DNA of 41,705 bases. Origin: Deltaproteobacteria bacterium (GTDB taxonomy: Bacteria > Desulfobacterota > Syntrophia > Syntrophales > JAFGHS01). This document shows, one piece after another, positions 8,865-16,847 of the stretch. The translations under genes and the position numbers were made by a program. The notes beneath the pieces were generated by a model. It worked only from the letters and a program-made list of their open reading frames with translations. It was not told where the DNA came from and ran no database searches. Where the stretch lies: NCBI GenBank assembly GCA_016928025.1, contig JAFGLN010000066.1, positions 1 to 41,705 on the forward strand. Reading direction: 5' to 3'. Numbering within the stretch: the stretch's first letter is position 1; each line of letters opens with the position of its first letter.

Positions 8865-9790
8865 GCCTTGGATCGGTGTTGATCATATCGCCCAATTCAT
8901 CAACAACGGAACTTCTGGAGAAAACTCTCGGAACGGCGGCTGAGGTAACTGTTTTCGGGGATCTTCAGCAGGCCTTCGATTATATTTACAACAATGTACC
9001 GGATCTATTGATTTATGATTTTTTTGAATATGACGATTCCCTTCATCTTCTAAAAACCCTTAAAGATGATCCGTTTTTCGCCCATCTTCCTGTTCTTGTC
9101 GTCCTCCGTTCTGGTCAGGAGGCCCCCGAGTGGATCAGCTTGCCTGTGGAGGACTACATTCGTTATGAGGAAATCGGAAAAGATATCTGCCTGAAGGTCG
9201 GTCTGTGCATCATACGTTCGCAGAGGGTTGTGGAAGTTAATCCTCTGACCCGTCTTCTAGGTAACATCTCCATTAATCGACAGATACAAAGCCGTCTTGA
9301 CAACCATATTCCCTTCGCCTTAGCCTACGCCGATATGGATCATTTTAAACCCTTCAACGATAAATATGGATTCAGTCGCGGAGATGATGTCATCAAAATA
9401 GTCGGCAGGCTGCTGTTTAATATTGTGACAAACAAATCTTCCCGGGATGTTTTCGTCGGCCATATCGGAGGCGATGATTTCGTCTGCATTATGGATCCGT
9501 TGGTCATTGAGGAAACATGCCAAGAGTTGATTAATACATTCGATCGTATTGTTCCCTCCTTTTATAATGTCGATGACAGACAGGCCGGACAAATTCAATC
9601 CTTATCCCGGGAGGGCAAAATTCAAACTTTTCCGATAATGAGTCTTTCCATCGGCATCGCTGTAGCGCAAAAAGGCGTTTTTTGTCACTATGGTGAAGTT
9701 ACCAGTCTGGCGTCGGAAATGAAGAACTACGCTAAAAAACAAGACCAAAGCTGCTATCGTCTTAACAAGCGCGCCATATCTCCCCCGTAA
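8861..9790 (+). CDS. Diguanylate cyclase with degenerate receiver domain (REC-GGDEF)
   Basis: This 309-residue protein has an N-terminal receiver-like domain (about 1-125) and a GGDEF domain (about 130-300). The GGDEF domain has DMDHFKPFNDKYG (metal/GTP-binding region) and the active-site signature GGDDF, an accepted variant, so cyclic di-GMP synthesis is likely. No RxxD inhibitory site is seen in the usual place before GGDDF. The receiver keeps an aspartate (D53 in LLIYDFF) but lacks the usual acidic pair near residue 10 (SPN instead) and the conserved lysine after the fourth strand (DYIRYE). Normal phosphorylation is therefore doubtful. ATGA overlap with the HDOD gene suggests coupled translation. 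Confidence 0.88.
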   Translation: MSLGSVLIISPNSSTTELLEKTLGTAAEVTVFGDLQQAFDYIYNNVPDLLIYDFFEYDDSLHLLKTLKDDPFFAHLPVLVVLRSGQEAPEWISLPVEDYIRYEEIGKDICLKVGLCIIRSQRVVEVNPLTRLLGNISINRQIQSRLDNHIPFALAYADMDHFKPFNDKYGFSRGDDVIKIVGRLLFNIVTNKSSRDVFVGHIGGDDFVCIMDPLVIEETCQELINTFDRIVPSFYNVDDRQAGQIQSLSREGKIQTFPIMSLSIGIAVAQKGVFCHYGEVTSLASEMKNYAKKQDQSCYRLNKRAISPP

Positions 9791-9852
9791 TCCCGGGAAG
9801 GTAAATTTATTTATCCCGTCCGTTAGGAGAAAACGACCTGACAGCTGTTTCG

Positions 9853-10061
9853 AATAATAAAAAACCCCTAAAAGATTATTCCTTTAGGGGATTAGCGAAT
9901 ACCGCCTATGCCGTCTTGTTATGTGGTGGAATCAGGCTAACGAATTTTCGGTCTTCAACGGGTGACCATCACCAATAGACCTTTCGTGTTTCATGCGTTA
10001 GATTCCAACATCATATCCAAAAAACAAACATCGCAGACACTTCGCTTGTTTTATATATCGT
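9853..10061 (-). ncRNA. Structured small RNA on the minus strand, 6S RNA-like architecture
   Basis: The minus strand folds into one long rod. The closing helix pairs 10041-10045 with 9895-9899, followed by 10035-10038 with 9904-9907, 10029-10031 with 9908-9910, and 10023-10028 with 9915-9920. A bubble comes next, then an apical arm: 9996-10006 with 9928-9933 plus 9938-9942, 9977-9981 with 9950-9954, and 9969-9973 with 9961-9965. Two pairs are G-U on the minus strand but would be C-A mismatches on the plus strand, which favours minus-strand transcription. A strong minus-strand terminator follows. A possible promoter (TTGAAA at 10092-10097, TATGAG at 10068-10073, 18-nt spacer) would give a transcript of about 200 nt. 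Size and helix-bubble-helix shape resemble 6S RNA, but no 6S sequence match could be tested. Confidence 0.5.
9859..9890 (-). terminator. Rho-independent terminator of the minus-strand RNA
   Basis: On the minus strand, CCCCTAAA (9883-9890) and TTTAGGGG (9865-9872) form an 8-bp stem with a 10-nt loop, followed directly by six T residues. On the plus strand no T run follows, so it acts in the minus direction. No minus-strand protein gene lies upstream of it, which implies a non-coding transcript. Confidence 0.75.
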
Positions 10062-10151
10062 CATTATCTCATATTCCCTTTAACGCACTTTTTTCAAATG
10101 AATGGTCTATAGTCATTCAAGATTACTTGAAACAAGTCCTTAAATTTGTTA

Positions 10152-10182
10152 TTGCTTACCACCACAGAAAAGCCGGTATAAT
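10152..10182 (+). promoter_or_regulatory. Possible aspS operon promoter
   Basis: TTGCTT (10152-10157) and a perfect TATAAT (10177-10182) lie 65 nt upstream of aspS. The 19-nt spacer is long. A palindrome TTCAAG-ATTA-CTTGAA (10116-10131) lies just upstream. Confidence 0.4.
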
Positions 10183-10246
10183 TCAGGGTGGGTCTAAAAA
10201 CACTATGCTTAAAATATTAAAATAACTTGTGGAAAAGGAAAATTTT

Positions 10247-12367
10247 ATGACATTCCAGGGTCGATCAGAATGCGGCCGATTGGGGCTTTCCGATTGCGGC
10301 AGCGACGTGTTTCTGGCAGGATGGGTTGACGCTTTGCGTGACCACGGTGATTTGCTTTTTATCCATCTGCGGGACCGCAGTGGAATTATTCAGGTGGTAT
10401 TCAGCCCCGACCATGCTTCGCCAACCCTCTGCCAAACGGCCGCGGACCTTCGCAATGAATTTTGCCTTCTTCTCAGAGGTCGCGTGCAAAAGCGGGCGGA
10501 GGGCACTGAAAATCCCAACCTCGAAACCGGTCTTGTTGAAGTTATGGCCACGGCTCTGACCATCCTGGGGAAGTCCGACCCGCTCCCCTTTACCGTTTCG
10601 GAAAAAGCGATGGTTACCGGCGCGACCGTCAGTAGCGCCGATACCGTTACGGAAGAACTGCGACTTCAATACCGCTATCTCGATCTGAGGCGCCCTTCGA
10701 TGCAGGATTACCTCATAAAACGGCATCGCATCGTCAAGACCGTCCGTGATTTCCTTGATGAACGGGGTTTCATCGAAATAGAAACGCCCATGCTGACCAA
10801 GAGCACGCCGGAAGGCGCCAGGGATTATCTCGTACCCAGCCGGGTCCATCCTGGACATTTTTATGCTCTTCCCCAGTCGCCGCAGCTATTTAAACAGCTT
10901 CTCATGGTGAGCGGATACGAAAAATATTTCCAGGTGGTCCGCTGCTTCCGCGATGAAGACCTGCGCCCGAACCGCCAGCCGGAATTCACTCAACTTGATT
11001 TGGAAGCCTCTTTTATCGACGAGGAGTTTATCTATGAACTGATGGAAGCGTTGATCTGCCGAATGTTTGTCATCGGCGGTATCGATCTCTTCCGCCCCTT
11101 CCCCCGAATGACCTATGCCGAGGCTATGGACACCATGGGCTCCGACCGCCCGGATACACGCTTCGGTTTGCGTTTTATTGAAGCCACGGATATTTTCCAA
11201 AACACATCCTACGGTATTTTCAAGCAGATTCTCGATCGGGGCGGTTGCATCAAAGGAATCAATATCAAGGGCCGTTCGGAGCAACTCAGCAAAAACGTTC
11301 TCCAGAACGAATACGCCAAGGAAATTGTTCCGAGTTTCGGCGCCAAGGGAATGACCTGGATGCGCGTCATCGACGGCACTCTGGAATCCAACATCGTGCA
11401 ATTTTTCAGTCCGGAGGAGCAAAAAGCCATTCTTAACCGCTTCGGTGCGCAAAATGGGGACGTCATCATCATGATCGCCGATGCCTCGTATGAGGTTGTC
11501 ACGACCGTCCTTGGTCAACTCCGGCTCCATCTTGCCGAAAGACTCGATTTAGTCCCTCGAAGCACTTTTTCACCTTTGTGGATCACCGATTTTCCACTCT
11601 TTACAGCCACTGAAGAGGGCGTTACGTCCAGTCATCACCCCTTTACCGCTCCCGACCGGACGGATTTCGATCCAACGGATCGGGAGGCACTCCTGTACCT
11701 GCGGTCCCGGGCTTATGATATCGTTGTTAACGGCGAGGAACTGGGCGGCGGAAGTATTCGAATCAATGACCGCAACGTGCAGAATAAAATTTTTCGAGCC
11801 CTGGGACTGACTGATAATGATGTGGAGGAAAAGTTCGGTTTTTTCCTTCGTGCCCTCGATTTCGGAGCGCCTCCCCATGGCGGCATCGCTCTGGGTATGG
11901 ATCGGGTGTGCTCTATGATCCTTCAGGCTTCGTCGATCCGCGAGGTCATCGCGTTTCCCAAAAACCGCAGCGCTTACTGTCCGCTGACGGGAGCACCGTC
12001 TTTTGTGGCCATGGATCAACTTCAGGAACTCGGCCTGTTCGATGTGAAAGAAAATGACATCATCCAGGGTATGGATCAAAACCTCGATACCGTAGACGCC
12101 CTCTCTTGGGTTTCACGAATCGGTATTGAAGAGTCGGAACGTTCCCTGATAGCTGATGCCGTGGATGAAGCCGTTCGTCTGGCCGAGATTATCGGAGCAA
12201 AGGCCGGCGCGGATGATCCCCTTTTTACGAATATCAACGCTGTCAACCGCATGCGAACCAAAGGCGACCCTCTTCCCTCCAACCACGCGAAAAAAGGCGC
12301 CATTTTTAAAAACGCCCCCGCGGTAAAGGGTAACTTCTTTAAAGTTGCCGCCGTCTTAGAATTTTAG
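10247..12367 (+). CDS. aspS: Aspartyl-tRNA synthetase fused to GatC (AspRS-GatC)
   Basis: This 706-residue protein is a complete bacterial-type AspRS (about 1-600) with a complete GatC subunit attached (about 616-706). AspRS is usually about 590 residues. The AspRS part has the OB-fold anticodon domain, motif 2 (CFRDEDLRPNRQPEFTQLD) and motif 3 (GIALGMDR). H33 (RDHGD) and G86 (AEGTENPN) occupy positions where non-discriminating AspRSs keep His and Gly, suggesting it charges both tRNA-Asp and tRNA-Asn. The GatC part shows VDALSWVSRIGIEESE and ends KNAPAVKGNFFKVAAVLEF, the classic GatC C-terminus. The ATG at 10247 follows AAGGA (10235-10239); an upstream GTG at 10229 is less likely. gatA-like and gatB follow after 13 and 0 nt. 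The fusion ties the misacylating synthetase to the amidotransferase. Confidence 0.92.
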   Translation: MTFQGRSECGRLGLSDCGSDVFLAGWVDALRDHGDLLFIHLRDRSGIIQVVFSPDHASPTLCQTAADLRNEFCLLLRGRVQKRAEGTENPNLETGLVEVMATALTILGKSDPLPFTVSEKAMVTGATVSSADTVTEELRLQYRYLDLRRPSMQDYLIKRHRIVKTVRDFLDERGFIEIETPMLTKSTPEGARDYLVPSRVHPGHFYALPQSPQLFKQLLMVSGYEKYFQVVRCFRDEDLRPNRQPEFTQLDLEASFIDEEFIYELMEALICRMFVIGGIDLFRPFPRMTYAEAMDTMGSDRPDTRFGLRFIEATDIFQNTSYGIFKQILDRGGCIKGINIKGRSEQLSKNVLQNEYAKEIVPSFGAKGMTWMRVIDGTLESNIVQFFSPEEQKAILNRFGAQNGDVIIMIADASYEVVTTVLGQLRLHLAERLDLVPRSTFSPLWITDFPLFTATEEGVTSSHHPFTAPDRTDFDPTDREALLYLRSRAYDIVVNGEELGGGSIRINDRNVQNKIFRALGLTDNDVEEKFGFFLRALDFGAPPHGGIALGMDRVCSMILQASSIREVIAFPKNRSAYCPLTGAPSFVAMDQLQELGLFDVKENDIIQGMDQNLDTVDALSWVSRIGIEESERSLIADAVDEAVRLAEIIGAKAGADDPLFTNINAVNRMRTKGDPLPSNHAKKGAIFKNAPAVKGNFFKVAAVLEF

Positions 12368-12380
12368 AATAGGAATTATT

Positions 12381-13601
12381 ATGCAAACAGACCTTTTTAC
12401 GTTCTTCAATCCGTCTGAACCATGTGCCGAGCAGGGAGGCCCGCTGCAGGGAAAATCTTTTACCATCCAGCCCAATATGTCCGTATGCGATTGGCCGACG
12501 GAGGCGGGCTCTCCGGCCCTAAAAAAATTCGTCGCCATCGAAGACGCCACAGTCATTGAGCGCTTGAAAAAAGCCGGGGCCTATCTGGTCGGTTCGACCT
12601 GTATGAGCGAACTGGGTTTTGGGTTGGCCGGAGACACAACCGGTAAGGTCATTGCCGGTGGACTATCCGACATGGCTTTGATGATGGACATGATGGGAGA
12701 GGTACGGATCGCCGCTGCCCGCGAAAGGGTTTTCGGTTTTAAACCCACCAATGGCATTATCTCGCGCTTCGGCTTGATTGGACTCGTCCCGTCTATGGAA
12801 TGCTTCGGTGTCCTGGCCAAAGATCCAACGCTGATCGCTGCGGCCATGGGTGTCATGACCGGCCAGGACGAACGTGATTTTTCCATGGACGAAACGGAAC
12901 CACCCTCATTCGACTTAACTGACAGCGAAAAACTGTCTATCAGGACGATGGGCATTATCAGAGAATGCGTTGACGTTCTTGAAGACACAGTGATGTCTAA
13001 ATTCAAAACGGATCTTGAAAAGCTTAAAACCTGGGGATTTTCTATCAAAGAACTAAGCCTGCCAGATTTTGATCTCTTCCGCACGATCCATCAATGTATT
13101 GGTTCCGTTGAGGCGTCTTCGAGTTGCGGGAAATATGACGGCGTTCGATACGGCCACCGTTGTCATCAGGCAAAAAACTGGAACGATATGTACCTTAAAT
13201 CCCGGGCTGAATCTTTCGGCACCCTGATCAAATCCTATCTTTTCCAAGGCGCTTATTTCCAGTTTCAAAATTATGACGCATTTGAAAATGCCGGCCGCAT
13301 CAGGGCCCGTCTCGCTGGAGATATTCATCAACTATTCGCCGAATGCGACGTTCTGACCTTTCCCACCGGAAACGGACACACCGCCGACCCGAAGACGTCA
13401 AATCAGGTTTCGGATATCTATGATGAATTGGCACTAACCCTGCCAGCCAACGTTCTGGGCATACCAGCCGTCCAGATACCGGCTTTCTCAGCCGATGGAG
13501 AAATCGATCCGGGCCTGCAACTCATGGGCCCCCGATTCAGCGATGCTCGGCTTCTGGCGACGGCTTGCCGGCTGTCCCGATCGGTCGAAGGAGGTAGATA
13601 A
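12381..13601 (+). CDS. gatA: GatA-like subunit lacking the amidase catalytic triad
   Basis: This 406-residue protein (GatA is normally about 480) sits between aspS-gatC and gatB. Homology to GatA is clear in GFKPTNGIISRFGLIGLVPSM, KYDGVRYGHR and ANVLGIPAVQIPAF through GLQLMGPRFSDARLLA. All three amidase catalytic residues are gone. The lysine of the IKDN motif is Q30 (FTIQPN). The GGSSGGS loop with the cis-serine is replaced by GGLSDMALMMDMMGE, about 12 residues shorter. The nucleophile serine of DTGGSIRQP aligns with E107 (GEVRIAAAR). The N-terminal helices are also shortened. The frame is intact without stops, so this is a maintained pseudoenzyme rather than a decayed gene. It cannot hydrolyse glutamine by the known mechanism; a scaffold role, or use of free ammonia, is inferred. 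Confidence 0.88.
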   Translation: MQTDLFTFFNPSEPCAEQGGPLQGKSFTIQPNMSVCDWPTEAGSPALKKFVAIEDATVIERLKKAGAYLVGSTCMSELGFGLAGDTTGKVIAGGLSDMALMMDMMGEVRIAAARERVFGFKPTNGIISRFGLIGLVPSMECFGVLAKDPTLIAAAMGVMTGQDERDFSMDETEPPSFDLTDSEKLSIRTMGIIRECVDVLEDTVMSKFKTDLEKLKTWGFSIKELSLPDFDLFRTIHQCIGSVEASSSCGKYDGVRYGHRCHQAKNWNDMYLKSRAESFGTLIKSYLFQGAYFQFQNYDAFENAGRIRARLAGDIHQLFAECDVLTFPTGNGHTADPKTSNQVSDIYDELALTLPANVLGIPAVQIPAFSADGEIDPGLQLMGPRFSDARLLATACRLSRSVEGGR

Positions 13602-15032
13602 ATGGAATACGAAGCGGTTATCGGTCTTGAAATCCACGTCGAACTGAACTGTGCGACCAAGATGTTCTGTGACTGTCCCAACAGCGCCGGCGCCGATCCC
13701 AACACCAACACCTGTCCGATTTGTTTATGGTTTCCGGGGGCTATCCCCAGGTTCAGTGAGGAAGCTCTCGAAAAAGCCGCCTTAACGGCTATGGGGTTAA
13801 ATTGCATCATTCAGGAGCGAAGCGCCTTCGACCAAAAGGTTTACTATTATCCCGATCTTCCCAAGGGATATCAGCTCTCTCAAGCGCACCTGCCCCTGGC
13901 CAGAAACGGCTGGCTCGATATTACGGCGGAAAACGGCGAAACGAAACGTTTACGGATCCATAAAATTCACATGGAGGAAGATGTGGCCAAGCTGGTACAT
14001 GAAATTGAAGGGCGAACACCCATCAGTCTGGTGGATTTTAATCGTGCCGGTGTTCCTCTGGTGGAAATCGTTACGGAACCGGACATGCGAAGTCCCCATG
14101 ATGCCATGGAGTTCATCCGTGTTTTGCGGACCCAGATCCGTTATATCGGCACGGCGGAATGCAGCATGGAGGCAGGCACCATGCGTGTCGACGCCAACAT
14201 TTCACTCCGGCCGAAGGGGTCGGAACTGCTCAATACGAAGGTTGAAGTTAAAAACATGAACTCCATCCGACACCTGGGTGATGCCATCGCGTACGAAATT
14301 AATCGCCAGACGGCCAGCCTTCATGCGGGGGACCCCATCGTTCTGCATACCCGCCTCTGGGATCCCGAAAAATCCATCACCGTGGCCATGCGGGGCAAGT
14401 TCGAGGGCCCGTGCATCCCTGACCCCTCCGTCCCGCATATTGTTGTAACCGAGGACTGGAAAAAGAAAATACAGGCCAGGTTACCGGAAATGCCCGGCGC
14501 CAAAGCTGAACGTTTTTGCCGCCAATACGGCCTGAATCGAGAAGAATCACTTATGGTCAGCGGCGAGCGGGAGTTGTCGGAATATTTTGAAGCCGTTGTG
14601 AAGCAAAAAGTTTCCCCGCGGACGGCGGTCCATTGGATTTTTTCTCAGTTGGCCCCCGCGCTCAAGGAGCATGAACAAAGATTCAATGATACGGCAGTTA
14701 ATCCTGAACGCTTTGCCGGCTTGCTGATTTTGTTGGAAAATAATGAGATCAATGCAAAGGTGGTCAGAAAGGTCATTGATCTGCTCTTCGAGAGCGATCA
14801 AACACCTGCTGATATCATTGATCAGCAGGGTTTCCGTCAGGTTTCCGATGTGGACCAAATCGAAGCAATGATCCGGGACATCCTTGCAGCCAATCCCTCC
14901 GCTGTGAATGATTATAAAAGTGGCGTCGAGAAAGCCCTGGGCTTTTTGATGGGACGTGCCATGCAGGCCCTAAAAGGCAAGGGTAATCCCCAGATCATTC
15001 GTGAGATCCTGATCCGGAAGCTGGACGCCTAA
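13602..15032 (+). CDS. gatB: Asp-tRNA(Asn)/Glu-tRNA(Gln) amidotransferase subunit B
   Basis: This 476-residue, full-length GatB is the kinase/amidotransferase subunit. It activates the side-chain carboxylate of misacylated Asp-tRNA(Asn) or Glu-tRNA(Gln) with ATP and transfers ammonia to it. Active-site segments are present: IGLEIHVEL, IHKIHMEEDVAK (canonical HxEEDAGK) and VPLVEIVTEPDMRS. The cysteine cluster (FCDC and TCPIC) fits the GatB zinc site. The C-terminal YqeY-like tRNA-binding domain is complete to the end. It differs from the usual sequence at CPICLWFPG (usually CPVCLGHPG) and TMRVDANIS (usually MRCDANIS). The ATG starts immediately after the gatA-like stop, so translation is probably coupled. 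Confidence 0.94.
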   Translation: MEYEAVIGLEIHVELNCATKMFCDCPNSAGADPNTNTCPICLWFPGAIPRFSEEALEKAALTAMGLNCIIQERSAFDQKVYYYPDLPKGYQLSQAHLPLARNGWLDITAENGETKRLRIHKIHMEEDVAKLVHEIEGRTPISLVDFNRAGVPLVEIVTEPDMRSPHDAMEFIRVLRTQIRYIGTAECSMEAGTMRVDANISLRPKGSELLNTKVEVKNMNSIRHLGDAIAYEINRQTASLHAGDPIVLHTRLWDPEKSITVAMRGKFEGPCIPDPSVPHIVVTEDWKKKIQARLPEMPGAKAERFCRQYGLNREESLMVSGERELSEYFEAVVKQKVSPRTAVHWIFSQLAPALKEHEQRFNDTAVNPERFAGLLILLENNEINAKVVRKVIDLLFESDQTPADIIDQQGFRQVSDVDQIEAMIRDILAANPSAVNDYKSGVEKALGFLMGRAMQALKGKGNPQIIREILIRKLDA

Positions 15033-15150
15033 ATAATCACCCTATTCGTTCATTGATCATTCAATCAAGATTATCTATTTATGGGCAATCAAAATTGTAT
15101 AAAGTCAGCCCCGATAATCCGTCACCGTTTATTTTTATAGCCTGCGCTCG

Positions 15151-15573
15151 TTAGGGATCAATCAGGGCCGTGGCTGAGCCGGAAAGGACGACCACACCGT
15201 TTTGATTGGTCGTTTCAATTTTCAAATCGACAAAGTTATCCCCGGCTTCTTCGCGAATCGCCTCGACGATGGCTTTGGCCTCCAGGTCATCACCCGGCCA
15301 GACCTGATTGGTAAAACGAACGCCGTACTTAGTCAGTCTTCCGTCCCCCACATAATTGGTCAGCATTTTTCCCGTCATGCCCATGGTCAACATGCCGTGG
15401 GCAAACACGGAGGGATATCCAGCCACTTTTGTCGCAAATATTTCATCCGTATGGATGGGGTTATAATCTCCTGAAGCACCTGCGTATTGGACGATCTGGG
15501 TTCTTTTCAAATCTTCTACAATGCGCTCCGAATGGACATCGCCGACTTTGAGATTACTCGATTTTAATGCCAT
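15151..15573 (-). CDS. MaoC-family (hotdog) dehydratase subunit
   Basis: This 140-residue single hotdog domain carries the hydratase motif: YAGASGDYNPIHTDE holds the Asp and His of R-specific enoyl-CoA hydratases, followed by FAHGMLTMG. It probably hydrates or dehydrates acyl-CoA or acyl-ACP intermediates, likely as a heterodimer with the product of the gene 14 nt upstream. The ATG at 15573 is chosen because GGAGG (15583-15587) is placed correctly; an in-frame upstream extension lacks MaoC homology. It is the last gene of the pyrE-MaoC-MaoC unit. Confidence 0.88.
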   Translation of the reverse strand: MALKSSNLKVGDVHSERIVEDLKRTQIVQYAGASGDYNPIHTDEIFATKVAGYPSVFAHGMLTMGMTGKMLTNYVGDGRLTKYGVRFTNQVWPGDDLEAKAIVEAIREEAGDNFVDLKIETTNQNGVVVLSGSATALIDP

Positions 15574-15587
15574 TTTCTTAAACCTCC

Positions 15588-16082
15588 TTATCCCTGATCC
15601 ACTGCCCGTTCCGTCTGAACGCCCACGCCGCACGCCGTCACCACGAGATCGCCTTTTTCATCGCGGAACTCGATAATCGTTTCTGAAAAAACGAGTTTTC
15701 CCGAACGCTTGCCTTCCTTTTCCCATTTCTTTCCGGGTTTTACCGTCGCATAGAGGACTTCACCGGGCCTCATCGGCTTGTGGTATTCGTAATGCTGTTC
15801 CGCGTGAAGGCCCCGTCCCGATCCGCCTCCACTGCCCTGCCCCGGCTTGATGCCTGTCGGTTCCTTGCCTGAACCCATCCAGGGTTGACCGATTTTCGGA
15901 CGCAGAAAGTAATCGGGATCATACTGAGCACTCGACTGAACAAACGTAGGCGGCGCGATAACGCCCCCCAACTCCGTCGTTTTGGCGTAATTCTCATCGT
16001 AATAAATCGGATTTGCATCCCCGATGGCCCTGGCAAACATCATGATATGACCTGCCTCAATTGGAAATTTTTCAACAGCCAT
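15588..16082 (-). CDS. MaoC N-terminal-type (FAS1-like) dehydratase subunit
   Basis: This 164-residue hotdog protein is of the MaoC_dehydrat_N type, beginning with FPIEAGHIMMFARAIGDANPIYYDE and continuing with VIAPPTFVQSSAQYD. It includes a glycine-rich stretch (GQGSGGGSGRGLHAEQHYEYHKP). Such proteins typically pair with a second, catalytic MaoC protein to form a heterodimeric (R)-hydratase or dehydratase. The neighbouring gene supplies exactly that partner. The start at 16082 is set by a GGAG-type site just upstream; a longer frame to 16145 lacks family similarity. Confidence 0.87.
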   Translation of the reverse strand: MAVEKFPIEAGHIMMFARAIGDANPIYYDENYAKTTELGGVIAPPTFVQSSAQYDPDYFLRPKIGQPWMGSGKEPTGIKPGQGSGGGSGRGLHAEQHYEYHKPMRPGEVLYATVKPGKKWEKEGKRSGKLVFSETIIEFRDEKGDLVVTACGVGVQTERAVDQG

Positions 16083-16128
16083 AGTCTCTCCTTCCTTAAT
16101 TTTTAAGTAAACGTTGAATCTATGCTTT

Positions 16129-16662
16129 TTAAGCTGCCGCACCAAGTCTTTTCAATTCGGACATGGTGAACAGGGCGTGAAGCCTTAATTTTTCTCCGAC
16201 AAGATTGTCCTGTCCTCCCGCCTCACGATCGATGACACATAGGACGTCTGATATAACGGCACCCAATGTTCGCAGCTCCGCCACGGATTTAATGATCTGG
16301 CCGCCCGACGTCACGACGTCTTCGATGATGACAAGGCGGCGGCCTTTCACATCACCGCCTTCAGCCAGTTTACAGGTGCCGTAATCCTTTGCTGCTTTTC
16401 TTATAAAAAGAGCCGGAATACCTGTAATTTGCGATAACATGGTCGCCAAGGGAACCCCCCCCAGTTCCAGTCCCGCAAGAGCGTCTGTTTTGGGCGGTAA
16501 AAGCTTGGACATGGATTCGGCAACAGCCTTTAGAATGTCCGGCGGCGATTCAAAAAGGTATTTGTCGAAGTATTCGTTGCTTGTGACGCCCGATCGCAGT
16601 AGAAATTCCCCCTTGATATTGGACAATTCGAAAATACGTTTGCCGAGCTCGTTTTTTGTCAT
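16129..16662 (-). CDS. pyrE: Orotate phosphoribosyltransferase
   Basis: This 177-residue type I phosphoribosyltransferase converts orotate and PRPP to orotidine 5'-monophosphate in pyrimidine synthesis. The PRPP-binding loop is RRLVIIEDVVTSGGQ. GLELGGVPLATMLS and FIRKAAKDYGTCKLAEGG supply the PPi-binding and flexible catalytic-loop regions. Length is slightly short but within the range for bacterial PyrE. It is the first gene of a three-gene unit with two MaoC genes (47 nt to the next start). The link between pyrimidine synthesis and the hydratases is not obvious. Confidence 0.92.
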   Translation of the reverse strand: MTKNELGKRIFELSNIKGEFLLRSGVTSNEYFDKYLFESPPDILKAVAESMSKLLPPKTDALAGLELGGVPLATMLSQITGIPALFIRKAAKDYGTCKLAEGGDVKGRRLVIIEDVVTSGGQIIKSVAELRTLGAVISDVLCVIDREAGGQDNLVGEKLRLHALFTMSELKRLGAAA

Positions 16663-16847
16663 ATGATGCAGACCATCCTATATCTTTACAGATTGAAGCA
16701 AAATTTTTTGTGATACCATTTGATAAGGTTTTATGCTGATTCCGTGATTACATGAAGGTGGATATGTTTTGACAAACTTCCACAAACGTCTTAGGTTGAC
16801 TATCAAAATGTCTTTGAAATATCAATTGCAAATTATACAAAGCAGCC

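Noticed and set aside
9962..10225. 87-codon plus-strand open frame starting at GTG
   Set aside because: No ribosome site and no recognisable family. It overlaps the structured minus-strand RNA and the putative aspS promoter, and its composition looks non-coding.
10886..11530. 214-codon minus-strand open frame opposite aspS
   Set aside because: Shadow of the AspRS catalytic domain; no ribosome site or recognised family.
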